Origin: Phycisphaerae bacterium
GTDB taxonomy: Bacteria; Planctomycetota; Phycisphaerae; UBA1845
Reading direction: 5' to 3'
DNA: 64,000 nucleotides
Assembly (NCBI GenBank): GCA_029260215.1
Contig: JAJDDQ010000051.1
Span: forward strand, 124,001-188,000
Notes under the pieces: generated by a model
Database searches by the model: none
Told to the model about the DNA's origin: nothing
Seen by the model: the letters and a program-made list of their open reading frames with translations, nothing else
In this document: positions 50,741 to 60,148 of the stretch, one piece after another
Position numbering within the stretch: position 1 is the stretch's first letter
Layout of the letters: each line of letters begins with the position of its first letter
Position numbers and translations under genes: made by a program

Positions 50741-53182
50741 TCAATCAGCGGATTCCGCGGTGGATTCGTCGGTAAAGTTGAATTCAGCCGCGAGGCGGTC
50801 CGCGTCGGCGGTCCGGCCAGTGTTGCGTAACGCCGCGATCAGATCATGGGCCACGCATTGGATTTTGTGATGTTCCGGTTCGAACATCGCCCGACGAATG
50901 CCCAGCGCTTCCTGAAACAACGTGACGGCTTCGTCATGACGCCCCAGCCGGGCTTTGAGGACGGCCAATGCGTTGAGCGAGTTTGACACCTCCACGTGTC
51001 GTTCGCCAACGAGACTGCGCTTCAGCGCGAGTGCGCCTTCATACGCTTCGATCGCTTCATCGTGTCGGCCTTGCAGGGCAATCGCACCCGCAAGATAACT
51101 GTAGGCCCATGCGTAATCGGTGTCTCTTTGACCGGCGAGATCTTCAAAGACGGCCATGGCTGTTCGACAGAGCGCTTCCGCTTCGGCGAAGTCGAGATTC
51201 TCGCCCCTGAGAAGAAGGTAGTCCGCATGGTAGCCCATCTGCTCGGCTGTACCGACGTTGAGTTCACCCACGGCGCTGATCCGCGCATTCAGAGCTTCGC
51301 GATGAATCTTGATGCTCGCGTTGACGTCACCGGTTGCGTGGGCGAGTTCCGCCTTTATTTGCAATCCTTCCGCGTAGGGGACCGAATCGTGACCAAAGGC
51401 GATGAGCCGCAGGTCCAATGCCTCGCCAATGAATCGCTCAGCCGCGTCGAATTGTTTCCGGCTGACGGCGATCCTGGCTAAGTTGTCGAGAATGTAGACG
51501 CGGTCGTAGCTGTCAGTCGGCAACGCGCTGATGGCCTGTTCGGCGAATGACTGCGCCATCTCGACGTCGCCTTTGAACAGCAGCAATTCCGCCAGGCAGT
51601 TTTTTTGCGAGATGACGCCTGGATGATCCGATCCCAGTCGCGCTTCGTCGAGCGCGAGCGCCGCGAGCATCTGATGCTTGGCGTCGTCGAAGCGGCTCAT
51701 GGGCCAATAGACGTTTTGTCCGAGCTGTCTGCGCACCTCAGCCTCAACTTCGGGGTCGTCGCCCAGATCGTCGGAAATGCGCTCGGCGGCCGCTTCGATG
51801 ACCTCGAGCATGGTCATGTCGTGGCGGACGACTTTCGGGTTTCCGTAGGCGAGTATGGACTGGAGAAACGCGCTGACTCGCTTGGCTTTGGCCGCTTCGC
51901 GCACCGCGGTGTCACGTTCGCGGGCGAGATTGATCGATTGGACGGCCAGCGAAGCCGAGGCGGCGGCGGCCAGCAAGACCAGCGCAGCCGAGAGCGCGGC
52001 AACCGCGCGATGTCGTTGGGACCATTTGCGCAAGTGGTAAATCGTCGAAGGAAGGCGGGCCGCAACCGGTCTGTTGTTGAGGAAAGCGTCGATGTCCTTC
52101 GCGAGCGCGTCGACGCTTTGGTAGCGATCTCGCGGGTCCTTTTCGACCGCTTTCAGCATGACGGCTTCGAGATCGCCGGCGAACCAGTCGTTTTTGTGGC
52201 TCGGTTTGCGCGGCGGCTGTTCGCACACGACGCGGGCCGCGGAGAGAAACGAGGTACCTGCTACCTCGTAAGGTCGCTCGCCGGTTAGTAGTTCAAAGAG
52301 CACCACGCCGAGCGAGTAAACATCGGCCCGCGAATCGACGGCGTCGCTTCCATCACACTGTTCGGGGCTCATGTACTGCAACGTGCCGACGAGGTGCGCG
52401 GGGTCGTATGGAACGGACGTGCTTGTCCCGTCAATCCCGCACGCAACGCCGAAATCGATGAGCCTGGGCGCGCCGGCGGGGTCCACGAGGATGTTGGCCG
52501 GCTTGATGTCACGATGGATGACGCCCCGCTGATGCGCGAAGTGCGCCGCGTCGCAAACGTGAATGAAAAGGGCGAGTCGCTCACGCGTACCAAGCGTCTT
52601 CCGCTGGGCGAATGTGGTCAGATTCTCCGCGTTTTCGATGTACTCCAGCACGAAGCAAGGCAATTCGCCATCGGCTGAGGTCACCGTGGTAGCTTCGAGC
52701 ACCTGGGCGATGCCGGGGTGTTTCAGCCGGGCGAGCACCTGCGACTCGTATTCGAAACTCCTGCGGGCCGCACGTGACGCGATGCCCGTCTTGAGGACTT
52801 TGACCGCTACTTTTCGGCGAGGGTTTTTCTGAACAGCCTCATAAACGAAACCCATGCCGCCACCGGCGATGAGTCTGACGATGACGTACCGGTCGTCGAT
52901 CTTGTCGCCCGCTTGGAGGATCGGCGAAGCGGATTCGTTGCGCTTTGCGATGTGAAAATCTTCACCCAAAGCCGGGCTTTCGAGAAACGCGCCTGCGCTC
53001 TTGTGCGCGACGAGCATGCGTTCGACGGCTTGATGCAGCGCTTTGTCACCATCGCATCGGTCATTGAGAAACGCCTCCCAGGTGTCGTCGGGTTTGGCGA
53101 CGGCTTGATCGAACAGGCGTTTGACGCGCTGCCATCGATCGGGTGGAAAGAGTCCGATGTTGTCGGCGGTCTCGCGTCTCAT
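50741..53182 (-). CDS. Ser/Thr protein kinase with TPR C-terminus, coupled to an ECF sigma factor
   Basis: An 813-residue transmembrane kinase. Residues ~1-80 form the charged N-terminal region common to planctomycete kinases in sigma/kinase pairs ('AFLNDRCDGDKALHQAVERM'). The kinase domain (about 90-360) is complete: glycine loop 'IAGGGMGFVYEAV', Lys in 'VAVKVLK', catalytic loop 'HRDIKPANILVD', 'LIDFGVA' and 'GTLQYMSPEQC'. A hydrophobic segment near residue 385 ('VAALSAALVLLAAAASASLA') spans the membrane, and residues ~450-800 contain about eight TPR units. The ATG at 53182 overlaps the sigma-factor stop codon (ATGA), so the two are translated together. Probably senses through the TPR part and signals to the sigma factor; partners are inferred. 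Confidence 0.93.
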   Translation of the reverse strand: MRRETADNIGLFPPDRWQRVKRLFDQAVAKPDDTWEAFLNDRCDGDKALHQAVERMLVAHKSAGAFLESPALGEDFHIAKRNESASPILQAGDKIDDRYVIVRLIAGGGMGFVYEAVQKNPRRKVAVKVLKTGIASRAARRSFEYESQVLARLKHPGIAQVLEATTVTSADGELPCFVLEYIENAENLTTFAQRKTLGTRERLALFIHVCDAAHFAHQRGVIHRDIKPANILVDPAGAPRLIDFGVACGIDGTSTSVPYDPAHLVGTLQYMSPEQCDGSDAVDSRADVYSLGVVLFELLTGERPYEVAGTSFLSAARVVCEQPPRKPSHKNDWFAGDLEAVMLKAVEKDPRDRYQSVDALAKDIDAFLNNRPVAARLPSTIYHLRKWSQRHRAVAALSAALVLLAAAASASLAVQSINLARERDTAVREAAKAKRVSAFLQSILAYGNPKVVRHDMTMLEVIEAAAERISDDLGDDPEVEAEVRRQLGQNVYWPMSRFDDAKHQMLAALALDEARLGSDHPGVISQKNCLAELLLFKGDVEMAQSFAEQAISALPTDSYDRVYILDNLARIAVSRKQFDAAERFIGEALDLRLIAFGHDSVPYAEGLQIKAELAHATGDVNASIKIHREALNARISAVGELNVGTAEQMGYHADYLLLRGENLDFAEAEALCRTAMAVFEDLAGQRDTDYAWAYSYLAGAIALQGRHDEAIEAYEGALALKRSLVGERHVEVSNSLNALAVLKARLGRHDEAVTLFQEALGIRRAMFEPEHHKIQCVAHDLIAALRNTGRTADADRLAAEFNFTDESTAESAD

Positions 53183-53742
53183 TCGAATTTCAACCGCTGA
53201 TAAAGCCAGGCTCGAGCGCTGGCCCATTCGCTCTTGACGGTGCGGGGCGAGAGCTTCATGACTTCGGCGGCTTCGTCTACGGTAAGTCCCCCGAAGAATC
53301 GCAACTCAACGATCTGGCTTTGACGAGCGTCCATCGCGGCGAGTTGATCGAGTGCTTCATTCAGTGCGAGGACTTCGACCTCAAGCGTCGGCGCTTCCGC
53401 CCAGTCGCTCGAAAGGGTGACACGTCGCCCTTCGGCCGATCGCCGTTTTCGGTTCCTGGCCCGGGCGTGGTCGACGAGCACCCGACGAATCATGCTGGAG
53501 GCGACGGCGAAGAAATGGGCCCGCTCTTTCCACTTGATCTCGCGCAATTCCTGAAGCCTCAAGAACGCTTCATGAACCAAAGCCGTGGGTTGCAAAGTGT
53601 GGTCGCCACGTTCGCGACGCAGGTGCCGTTCGGCGATTCCACGCAATTCACCGTAAACGATAGGCAGAACGCGGTCGGCTGCCTGCCGGTCACCGTCCAG
53701 GCAGCGCGTCAACCATTGCGTGATGCATTCGCTCTTTTCCAT
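53179..53742 (-). CDS. ECF-type RNA polymerase sigma factor (TIGR02999-like)
   Basis: A 187-residue sigma factor with region 2 ('YGELRGIAERHLRRERGDHT', 'LQPTALVHEAFLRLQELREI', 'AHFFAVASSMIRRVLVDHAR') and region 4 ('MDARQSQIVELRFFGGLTVD', 'EAAEVMKLSPRTVKSEWASA'). The 'DHTLQPTALVHEAF' stretch is that of the TIGR02999 group, which is linked to Ser/Thr kinases in planctomycetes and acidobacteria; no anti-sigma factor is seen. The frame runs to 53919, but the ATG at 53742 gives the family length. It lies between the giant secreted protein and the kinase, all on the minus strand. Presumably it controls that locus or surface genes. Confidence 0.92.
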   Translation of the reverse strand: MEKSECITQWLTRCLDGDRQAADRVLPIVYGELRGIAERHLRRERGDHTLQPTALVHEAFLRLQELREIKWKERAHFFAVASSMIRRVLVDHARARNRKRRSAEGRRVTLSSDWAEAPTLEVEVLALNEALDQLAAMDARQSQIVELRFFGGLTVDEAAEVMKLSPRTVKSEWASARAWLYQRLKFE

Positions 53743-53915
53743 GCGCTTCGAACGCGATGTCCGCTCCCCGCCGAGTGATGGATGAAAACGTAAGAGCGTT
53801 CCATTGTGCGCATTCGGGAAATGAAATGCCAGCCGTTGAGTGAAGGCGGACTTTAAGAGGGGGCGAGGGGGCGCGACAATCGCGCCGCCCCGCGAAGGAC
53901 GTTTCGGTTCGATAC

Positions 53916-56900
53916 TCACTCGCTACCCGTGAAGCCGCTTTGGAACAGGCCCCAATCCAGGAGATCGACATCGCCGTCACCGTCGAAATCCGTACAATCG
54001 CACATCGGTGCGATGGGGCCGTTATCCGGACCGGTCACGCAGCCGGCATGCGCGTCGAAGTCAATCAAGTCGATGTCGCCGTCGTCGTCGCAATCGCCCG
54101 CGCTGCTTGCGACGGCCACCAGCGTGACGTTGTCCGGATTGTAAACGACATCGAAGCCGACACCGCCGACGGTCGGGCTTTGCACGCTCAGGAATTGACC
54201 GAAGCGGGCGTCGCAGTTGAGAATGATAAACGTGTCGCCAATGCTTGGCGTGAAGGCGTTGATAAGATCAATGTCCAGCGTGCCGTTGAGGAACGCATCA
54301 TCGGTAACGTTGAGCACGTCATGTTGCGTGCCCGGCGCCAAGCCTCCCAATTCGATATGCAAGGCGCCCGACTTGGTTTGCGTGTAGTCGCCGTCGATAT
54401 CGATGACACCGGGTGACACGCCGGGCGAGAAACGGGCGGCATTCGTGGTGTCCGCGGAAATCATTCCGGAACCTCTCACCTCGCCGTCCTGAATGTTGAC
54501 GGTGACATTGCTGTTGAGATTTCCGCCGTCGAGGATCGTAGCCCCGCCATTTTGGCGATAACCCTGCGTCGTAAAATTCATGGTCCCGTTTTCGAGGCGC
54601 AGGTCGCCGTTGTTGATGAATCGCACGCTGACGTTCTGCGCGCCCAAGCCTCTCTTGTTGTAAGCGCCGTTGTTAACGAACTGCCCGCTACCACCGGAGC
54701 GATCTATGTTACCGTCCACTTCGGCGTTGAAGGTGCCGTCGTTGGTGAAAACGGCGTTGTTGTTGATACGCAGCCAAGCGGACGCACCAATCATGGTTGC
54801 GGTAGCTTGGCTGGTGAATGTGCGCGTTCCGCCGAGCGTCGCGAACCCGTCGATTTGCAGATCACCCGCAACGGTCGTGATGGCTGGCGCGCCCCCGCTG
54901 GTGGTGAACGTGCCGCCGGACCAGGTCATCGGGCCCGTGACGTTAAAGTCCGCGGTCGCACCGCTGATCGTCCCGCCCGTCAGGGTGCAATCATCGACTT
55001 CGACGGATTCGCCGCTGTTTAGATTCAAAGCGCCGCCGCCCATGGTGAACGATTGACCCAGATCAATCAGGTTGGCCGGCACGTTGAAATTGAGCGTGCC
55101 GGATGTAATCGTCGTACTCTCGGAGGCAGCCATCGTACCGTTGAACTGCGTCGTGCCGCCGGTCACGCGGAAGCGCGCGACGTTCAGTTCACCGGTCGGA
55201 GCGATCGCGTGATTCCCCGCAGCCAACTGCAACGTCGAACCCGCCACTCCGGAGACGGTTCCCGCGCAATCGAAGCCCTGCCCGGCGAATGAGACTGTGC
55301 CGCTGTTGATGTTCACGTCGCCGTTGTTGGTGAACGCGACCGAGACGTTTTGAGTGGCAGGCCCGTTTTTGTTGTACGTGCCGTTGTTGGTGAAGCGTTG
55401 CCCCAAAACGCCCGAGGCGTTGATGTTGCCGTCCACCTCGGCGTTGAACGTTCCGTTGTTGTTGAACGCAGCCGAGTTGTTGAGACGCAACCAAGCCGTC
55501 CCGCCGATCATGGAAACCGTGGCGGCGCTGTTGAAGATGCGTTCGCCCGCAAGTGTCGTGAATCCGTCGATGGTCACGTCGCCGTTGGCGCTTGTCGTGA
55601 CCGGCACACCGATCGCTCCGGTCATCGTTCCGCCGGACAACGTGGTCGCTCCGGAGATGGTCAAATCGCTGCTGAAACCGGTGAATGTCCCGCCGGATTG
55701 ATTGTACGTGTCAACCGACGCGCCTTCGCCGCAACTGATGTCGATCGTCCCGCCGGTCATGGACAGGTTCGTGCCAAGGTTGAGGAGGTCCGCCGGCGGG
55801 TTGAGGTTGAGCGACCCGCCAGCCACGGTCGTGTCGCCGGACAAGTCAAACATGCCGTTCACCTGGACCGTTCCCGATTGAACCAACAAGTTCGGCAAGG
55901 TGACGTTGGACGAGGGCAGCAGGATGTGTTCACTGCCGACAAATCGCAGTGTCGCGTTCCCGGTCCCGTCGATGTCGCCCGAGGACGTCAAGCCCAGCCC
56001 GCCGAACGAAAGCGTGCCGTTGCTGATGCTGATTTGATTGCTGTTGTCGAAGCGGGCCGTGACGCTTTGCGTGCCAAGCCCCATCTTGTTGTAGACGCCC
56101 TGGTTGTTGAACACCGGGCTGCCGCCGCTCCAGTCGATCGTCCCGTCAGCCAGCGCGTTGAATGTCCCGGTGTTGTTGAACACGGCGTTGTTCGTCAGCC
56201 GAAGCCAAGCGCTCGCCGTCGAAAACGTGGCTGCCTGGGTATTGTTTAACGTCCGGTCCCCGCCGAGCGTGACAAAGCCCTGAATAAGCGTGTCGCCGTT
56301 TACGTTGGTAACGAGCTTGGCGTTGTTCGAGGTGGTCATGGTTCCCCCGGTCCAGGTCAACAGGTCCGCCACATCGATGTGCCCGCTGGTTCCGTTGAAC
56401 GTCCCGCCGGATTGCGTGTACGTATCCACCGAAACGCTCTCGCCGCAACTGACGTTCATCGTGCCGCCGGTGATGGTCAGCGCGTCGCCGACGTCGATCA
56501 GGTTGGCTGTGGGACGGAAGGTGAGCGTGCCGCCGCCGACCGTGGTGCTTTCGTCGGCTTCAAACGTTCCGAATACATCAACATTCCCATTCTGTACGTG
56601 CAGGTTGGCCGCTGACGTGTCCGAATTGCTCTGCAATATCGACGGCCCGTTGAGGAATCGAAGTGTGGTCATCGGCGCACCGTTGATTTGGCCCGTGCTG
56701 TCCAAACCCAGCCCGGAAAAAGCCGCAATTCCGTCGTTGATGTTGAAATTTCCGGCGTTGACGAATCGGGCTGAAATCGTCTGGGTTTGCGAGCCGTTCT
56801 TATTGAAGACGCCTTCGTTGACAAACCGCGGCGCGCCGGTGGACCAGTCGATGGTGCCGTCGGCGTTCGCATCGAACACGCCGATGTTGCGGAACGACGC

Positions 56901-59606
56901 GTTTTCGCGCAATCGAAGCCAGGAACTTGCGGTGGTCATGGCTGCGGTTTGATTGTTGACCATCGACCGTTCCCCGGTGAGCGAAACGAATCCGGTCAGA
57001 TTTAACCCGCCGTCGAGCACCATGTCGCCGGGTACGCCGCCATCGGTCGAGATCGTGCCGCCGCCCCAGGTCATAGCCTCGTCGACCAGCACATCGCCCG
57101 AGCCGGTGAGCGTTCCGTTGGTCATGTTAAGCGTACTAAAGAAGGCTGCGTTTTCGATCGGAGCGAACGTCCCGCCGGACAGAATGAACGGCTCGTAGCA
57201 GCCGAGGCTTCGGACGACGGTCGAGCCGGATTGAGCAGTGTGCTCAACGTGCGACGTAGACTGCGATTGCTCGATGCACGCATGGTCGGTTGCATCCGGC
57301 ACGACGTTGTCGGTCCAATTCGACGCGACATGCCATTGGCACATCACGATGTTCTGAGGCGGCGGGCCGACGGTGCAGCCGTCCCACACGGCGAAGACGA
57401 GACCTTCACACTCGTCGGGTTGGCCGTTGGCGTTGCAGTCGCTGCTGTCGCCGGAGTCGATGTCGCACGAATCCGGGTTGACGTTGGCGTTGCAGTCCGA
57501 CGCTTGCCCGCAGCCAGCCACGTTGCAGAATCCGTTGAACGCGGCGCAGTTGACTTCGCACACATCGACGATGCCGTTGTTGTTGCACTCAGTTACCAGG
57601 AAAGGCCCGAATGAGGACCATTCGTTGCTCCAGTTTTCCAAACAGTCGCGAGCGCGCAGACTGATGTACAACTGCGTGCCCACCGGCGCCGGCGGGCTGG
57701 TCGATGTCGTCTCTCCGGAAATCTCGGGGGTGAAATCCGGCTCGAGCGGGCTGGTGTCCCACACGATCGAGTAATCTTCAGAGCCCGAAGCGTCGTCGGG
57801 CGCGTGAAACCAATCGACCGTAATCTCCGGAAGCGTGCCGCCCACGCCCATCGGGTGCGACGATGACGTCAAAGTCGTCACGATGCCCGGCGGCATCGTA
57901 TCGGGCCAAGTGTACGCAGGTCCGCCGATGCTGTTGGCGGTTCGCCACAGTCCAGCCGCCAGATTGGGAAAACGATTCCGAAACGCGGTAATGAACTCGA
58001 GCACGTTCTCCGGTTGATCGAGGCGAACGACCTCGAAGATTTCATTCGCGCCAATGGCCAATGAATCACTGGCGCACAGCGGCTGAATATCCTGCATACC
58101 GTCGCCGTCGGCGTCTTCGCCAAGGTCTTCAATGTCTCGACACAGCGCCCCGGCGAAACCCTCTGTGATGAGCGGATCCCCGAAGAGGCCGTCCTCCGAG
58201 CAGGTGAGTAGTCGCTCCTGGCTGCGCGTGAACAACGGCGCGTATCCGTCGAACGTCAGCGTCGAATAAGCGCGCGTCACGACGTCCGCCAACCAGTTAG
58301 GCCAACCCTCGTTCCATGCGTCGTGGTCGGTCTCCTCGCACCAGATGCAGTGGCCGCAACCGTCGTCGTCGCAGATGTCGTTACAATAATCCGGCGAAGG
58401 GTTGGTCGAGTAGTTTTCAAGAAAGTGGTGGCCGTATTCGTGCGTGTGCGTGTCCTCTCGCCACTGCCGACCCACACTGACGTGAATCTCCTCAAAGAAA
58501 GTGTTGTAAAACGCGCCCGTATCCCCGTCAGGCCACTGAACGTCAACCTCTTCCACATTGGTGCCGTCGTTGATGAGCACCCAAAGGTGCGCCAACGTGA
58601 TGCTGTTGTGAATGTGAACGGCGGGGTTGGTGTCCAATTCGCCGGGGTCGGGGTCAGCCGGCAGGAGCGTACCGAAGTCGATGTTCGTTCCGGTGAAGTC
58701 CTCCATGACGTTGTCATCGGTGCTCCAACTGTAATCGATCTCAAGAATGTCGCTGGATTGGACGGTAACGACGTCGGTGTCGGCCTCGAATTCGACGTAG
58801 ATATCGGGGCAATCGCATCCGAAGATATCGCAATCATCCCAGTTGAAGATGGCGAGGAAATCGCCGTTGCTGTTGGTTTGGCTTTCCCACATGGTCTCGT
58901 CGAAAACAAGGTCGCTGTCCACGATGCGCACCGTGATGCCGTCAGCCGGCGTGCATTCACCGGCGCCCGCGCAATCCTCGCCGAATCGCTCGTAGACAAA
59001 TCGCCCCCTGATTGTGAGATTCATATTGGCGCATTCGCCGCCGGATTCGCGATCGGGGCCGTTGCGATCCGCCTTGCCGCGCTGGGTTGCTTGAGCTTCG
59101 ACCGGCATGGTGCCCGGACGCCATTGAAGCCCGTATGGCCTGAGTCGTTTTTCCAGGTACGCTTTGGAAAGCAGAATGGTCTCGGAGATAGTCTCTCCCT
59201 CCCAGACGAACGAAAACGTCAAAGGCTTCGACGTGTCTTGCGGAACAGCGCCAACGTTTATCGACAGAGACTCTCCCCGTCGAGCCGCCAAGGTTTGCGG
59301 AACATCGAATTTGGATACCGTCCAGTCCTCGCCCGCCAGAGTGAAGGAGTTTGCGACTCCGTCTCTTGGGAAGACCACTTCGATCGTGGTCACGAAGGGC
59401 TTGCCGGTTTCCGCCGGCCTGAGATTCTCCACGTCTATCCGCACCTTCGGCAGCGTGCGCACGTCTGCCCGCGCGATCGAAGCGGACAGGGCGAACATCG
59501 AAATCACCAGGAGAATGGAAAGCGTTTTCTGTGGGCGTCCGATCTCGCTGATTGTCAAAGTCGCTACGGAGGTTGAGCGCGAACTATTCCAGAATCGATG
59601 AACCAT
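53916..59606 (-). CDS. Giant secreted putative metalloprotease with beta-repeats and dockerin-like tail
   Basis: An ~1896-residue exported protein with a signal peptide ('LSILLVISMFALSASIARA'). The N-terminal part includes a beta-rich domain, then a zinc-protease-like site 'EDTHTHEYGHHFLENYS' (HExxH) about residue 420, followed by a Cys-rich segment ('YCNDICDDDGCGHCIWCEE') and 'AWNEGWPNWLADVVTRAYS'. An Ig-like/FN3-like region follows, then short Asp-rich Cys loops ('CNNNGIVDVCEVNC', 'CDIDSGDSSDCNANG'), then four beta-repeat blocks of about 180 residues ('TWTGGTMTTS...SAWLRLTNNAVFNNTGTF') likely to form a parallel beta-helix. The end has two dockerin-like loops ('CDDDGDIDLIDF', 'DFDGDGDVDLLDW'). 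Start chosen among several in-frame ATGs. Confidence 0.83.
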   Translation of the reverse strand: MVHRFWNSSRSTSVATLTISEIGRPQKTLSILLVISMFALSASIARADVRTLPKVRIDVENLRPAETGKPFVTTIEVVFPRDGVANSFTLAGEDWTVSKFDVPQTLAARRGESLSINVGAVPQDTSKPLTFSFVWEGETISETILLSKAYLEKRLRPYGLQWRPGTMPVEAQATQRGKADRNGPDRESGGECANMNLTIRGRFVYERFGEDCAGAGECTPADGITVRIVDSDLVFDETMWESQTNSNGDFLAIFNWDDCDIFGCDCPDIYVEFEADTDVVTVQSSDILEIDYSWSTDDNVMEDFTGTNIDFGTLLPADPDPGELDTNPAVHIHNSITLAHLWVLINDGTNVEEVDVQWPDGDTGAFYNTFFEEIHVSVGRQWREDTHTHEYGHHFLENYSTNPSPDYCNDICDDDGCGHCIWCEETDHDAWNEGWPNWLADVVTRAYSTLTFDGYAPLFTRSQERLLTCSEDGLFGDPLITEGFAGALCRDIEDLGEDADGDGMQDIQPLCASDSLAIGANEIFEVVRLDQPENVLEFITAFRNRFPNLAAGLWRTANSIGGPAYTWPDTMPPGIVTTLTSSSHPMGVGGTLPEITVDWFHAPDDASGSEDYSIVWDTSPLEPDFTPEISGETTSTSPPAPVGTQLYISLRARDCLENWSNEWSSFGPFLVTECNNNGIVDVCEVNCAAFNGFCNVAGCGQASDCNANVNPDSCDIDSGDSSDCNANGQPDECEGLVFAVWDGCTVGPPPQNIVMCQWHVASNWTDNVVPDATDHACIEQSQSTSHVEHTAQSGSTVVRSLGCYEPFILSGGTFAPIENAAFFSTLNMTNGTLTGSGDVLVDEAMTWGGGTISTDGGVPGDMVLDGGLNLTGFVSLTGERSMVNNQTAAMTTASSWLRLRENASFRNIGVFDANADGTIDWSTGAPRFVNEGVFNKNGSQTQTISARFVNAGNFNINDGIAAFSGLGLDSTGQINGAPMTTLRFLNGPSILQSNSDTSAANLHVQNGNVDVFGTFEADESTTVGGGTLTFRPTANLIDVGDALTITGGTMNVSCGESVSVDTYTQSGGTFNGTSGHIDVADLLTWTGGTMTTSNNAKLVTNVNGDTLIQGFVTLGGDRTLNNTQAATFSTASAWLRLTNNAVFNNTGTFNALADGTIDWSGGSPVFNNQGVYNKMGLGTQSVTARFDNSNQISISNGTLSFGGLGLTSSGDIDGTGNATLRFVGSEHILLPSSNVTLPNLLVQSGTVQVNGMFDLSGDTTVAGGSLNLNPPADLLNLGTNLSMTGGTIDISCGEGASVDTYNQSGGTFTGFSSDLTISGATTLSGGTMTGAIGVPVTTSANGDVTIDGFTTLAGERIFNSAATVSMIGGTAWLRLNNSAAFNNNGTFNAEVDGNINASGVLGQRFTNNGTYNKNGPATQNVSVAFTNNGDVNINSGTVSFAGQGFDCAGTVSGVAGSTLQLAAGNHAIAPTGELNVARFRVTGGTTQFNGTMAASESTTITSGTLNFNVPANLIDLGQSFTMGGGALNLNSGESVEVDDCTLTGGTISGATADFNVTGPMTWSGGTFTTSGGAPAITTVAGDLQIDGFATLGGTRTFTSQATATMIGASAWLRINNNAVFTNDGTFNAEVDGNIDRSGGSGQFVNNGAYNKRGLGAQNVSVRFINNGDLRLENGTMNFTTQGYRQNGGATILDGGNLNSNVTVNIQDGEVRGSGMISADTTNAARFSPGVSPGVIDIDGDYTQTKSGALHIELGGLAPGTQHDVLNVTDDAFLNGTLDIDLINAFTPSIGDTFIILNCDARFGQFLSVQSPTVGGVGFDVVYNPDNVTLVAVASSAGDCDDDGDIDLIDFDAHAGCVTGPDNGPIAPMCDCTDFDGDGDVDLLDWGLFQSGFTGSE

Positions 59607-60020
59607 GTCGTAGAACCCCATTTCGGTGGCGTGTGTCCGCCACGTTGAATCCCAAGGCCGCCTCGGTGCTTTGCCGTAAGTAGGCGGCGACAAACGCGCG
59701 CGGTCGGGGCAATAATTTTCAGAATTCCGGAATTGGGCACGATCGGTCTGATTCCGGAACGCGTGGATTCCTTACACGTTTCCGAGTCGCAGCATCAGCC
59801 GCATTGGCTTCAGCGACACTGCTCACGCTCATGACTTGGGGTAGAGTCAAGCATGAGGAATTGGAAACGCGCCTTCGTTTCTGAGCCTTCTGGCCACAAA
59901 ACCACGTTTGAGTGGCTGCTAGTAGGGTTATTTTCGGGGAAGCGAAACATCGAAATAGTTTCTCTCGCGCGCGAGACGCGTGTTTGAGAGCGGTTGCGTT
60001 CCCTCTAAGTACTGCAAAGA

Positions 60021-60053
60021 AAGGGACTTGCGTTTAACGCGAGTCCCTTTTTT
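60021..60053 (+). terminator. Rho-independent terminator
   Basis: Stem gggacttgcg/cgcgagtccc (one G-T pair), five-base loop tttaa, then a run of T (60048-60053). It has no obvious upstream gene on its strand, so either it ends a short transcript starting in this gap or it is a remnant of the neighbouring island. Confidence 0.75.
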
Positions 60054-60072
60054 CGTGTGTTTTCAGGCCCCC

Positions 60073-60093
60073 TTGTACATCGGTTTGTACATC
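60073..60093 (+). repeat. Short direct repeat TTGTACATC x2
   Basis: TTGTACATC at 60073-60081 and 60085-60093, a 12-base period with palindromic TGTACA cores. It lies about 55 bases upstream of the integrase start; a possible regulatory or recombination site. Confidence 0.5.
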
Positions 60094-60148
60094 AATCGGC
60101 CGCGTGGGACTCGCATTCATCGAAACCCGATTGATGGGAGTCCTGAAC

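Larger units (their letters stand above)
59607..60148. other. Intergenic region upstream of the giant protein and the broken integrase
   Basis: About 540 bases between divergent genes. No gene is supported. It contains the terminator at 60021-60053, a pair of TTGTACATC direct repeats (60073 and 60085), and unique sequence with no repeat of families A-F. The promoter of the giant protein must lie here but was not identified. Confidence 0.5.

Noticed and set aside
55350-56249. Plus-strand frame opposite the giant secreted protein
   Set aside because: It is a shadow of the beta-repeat region; its Val/Arg/Pro-rich product follows the repeat period of the true gene.
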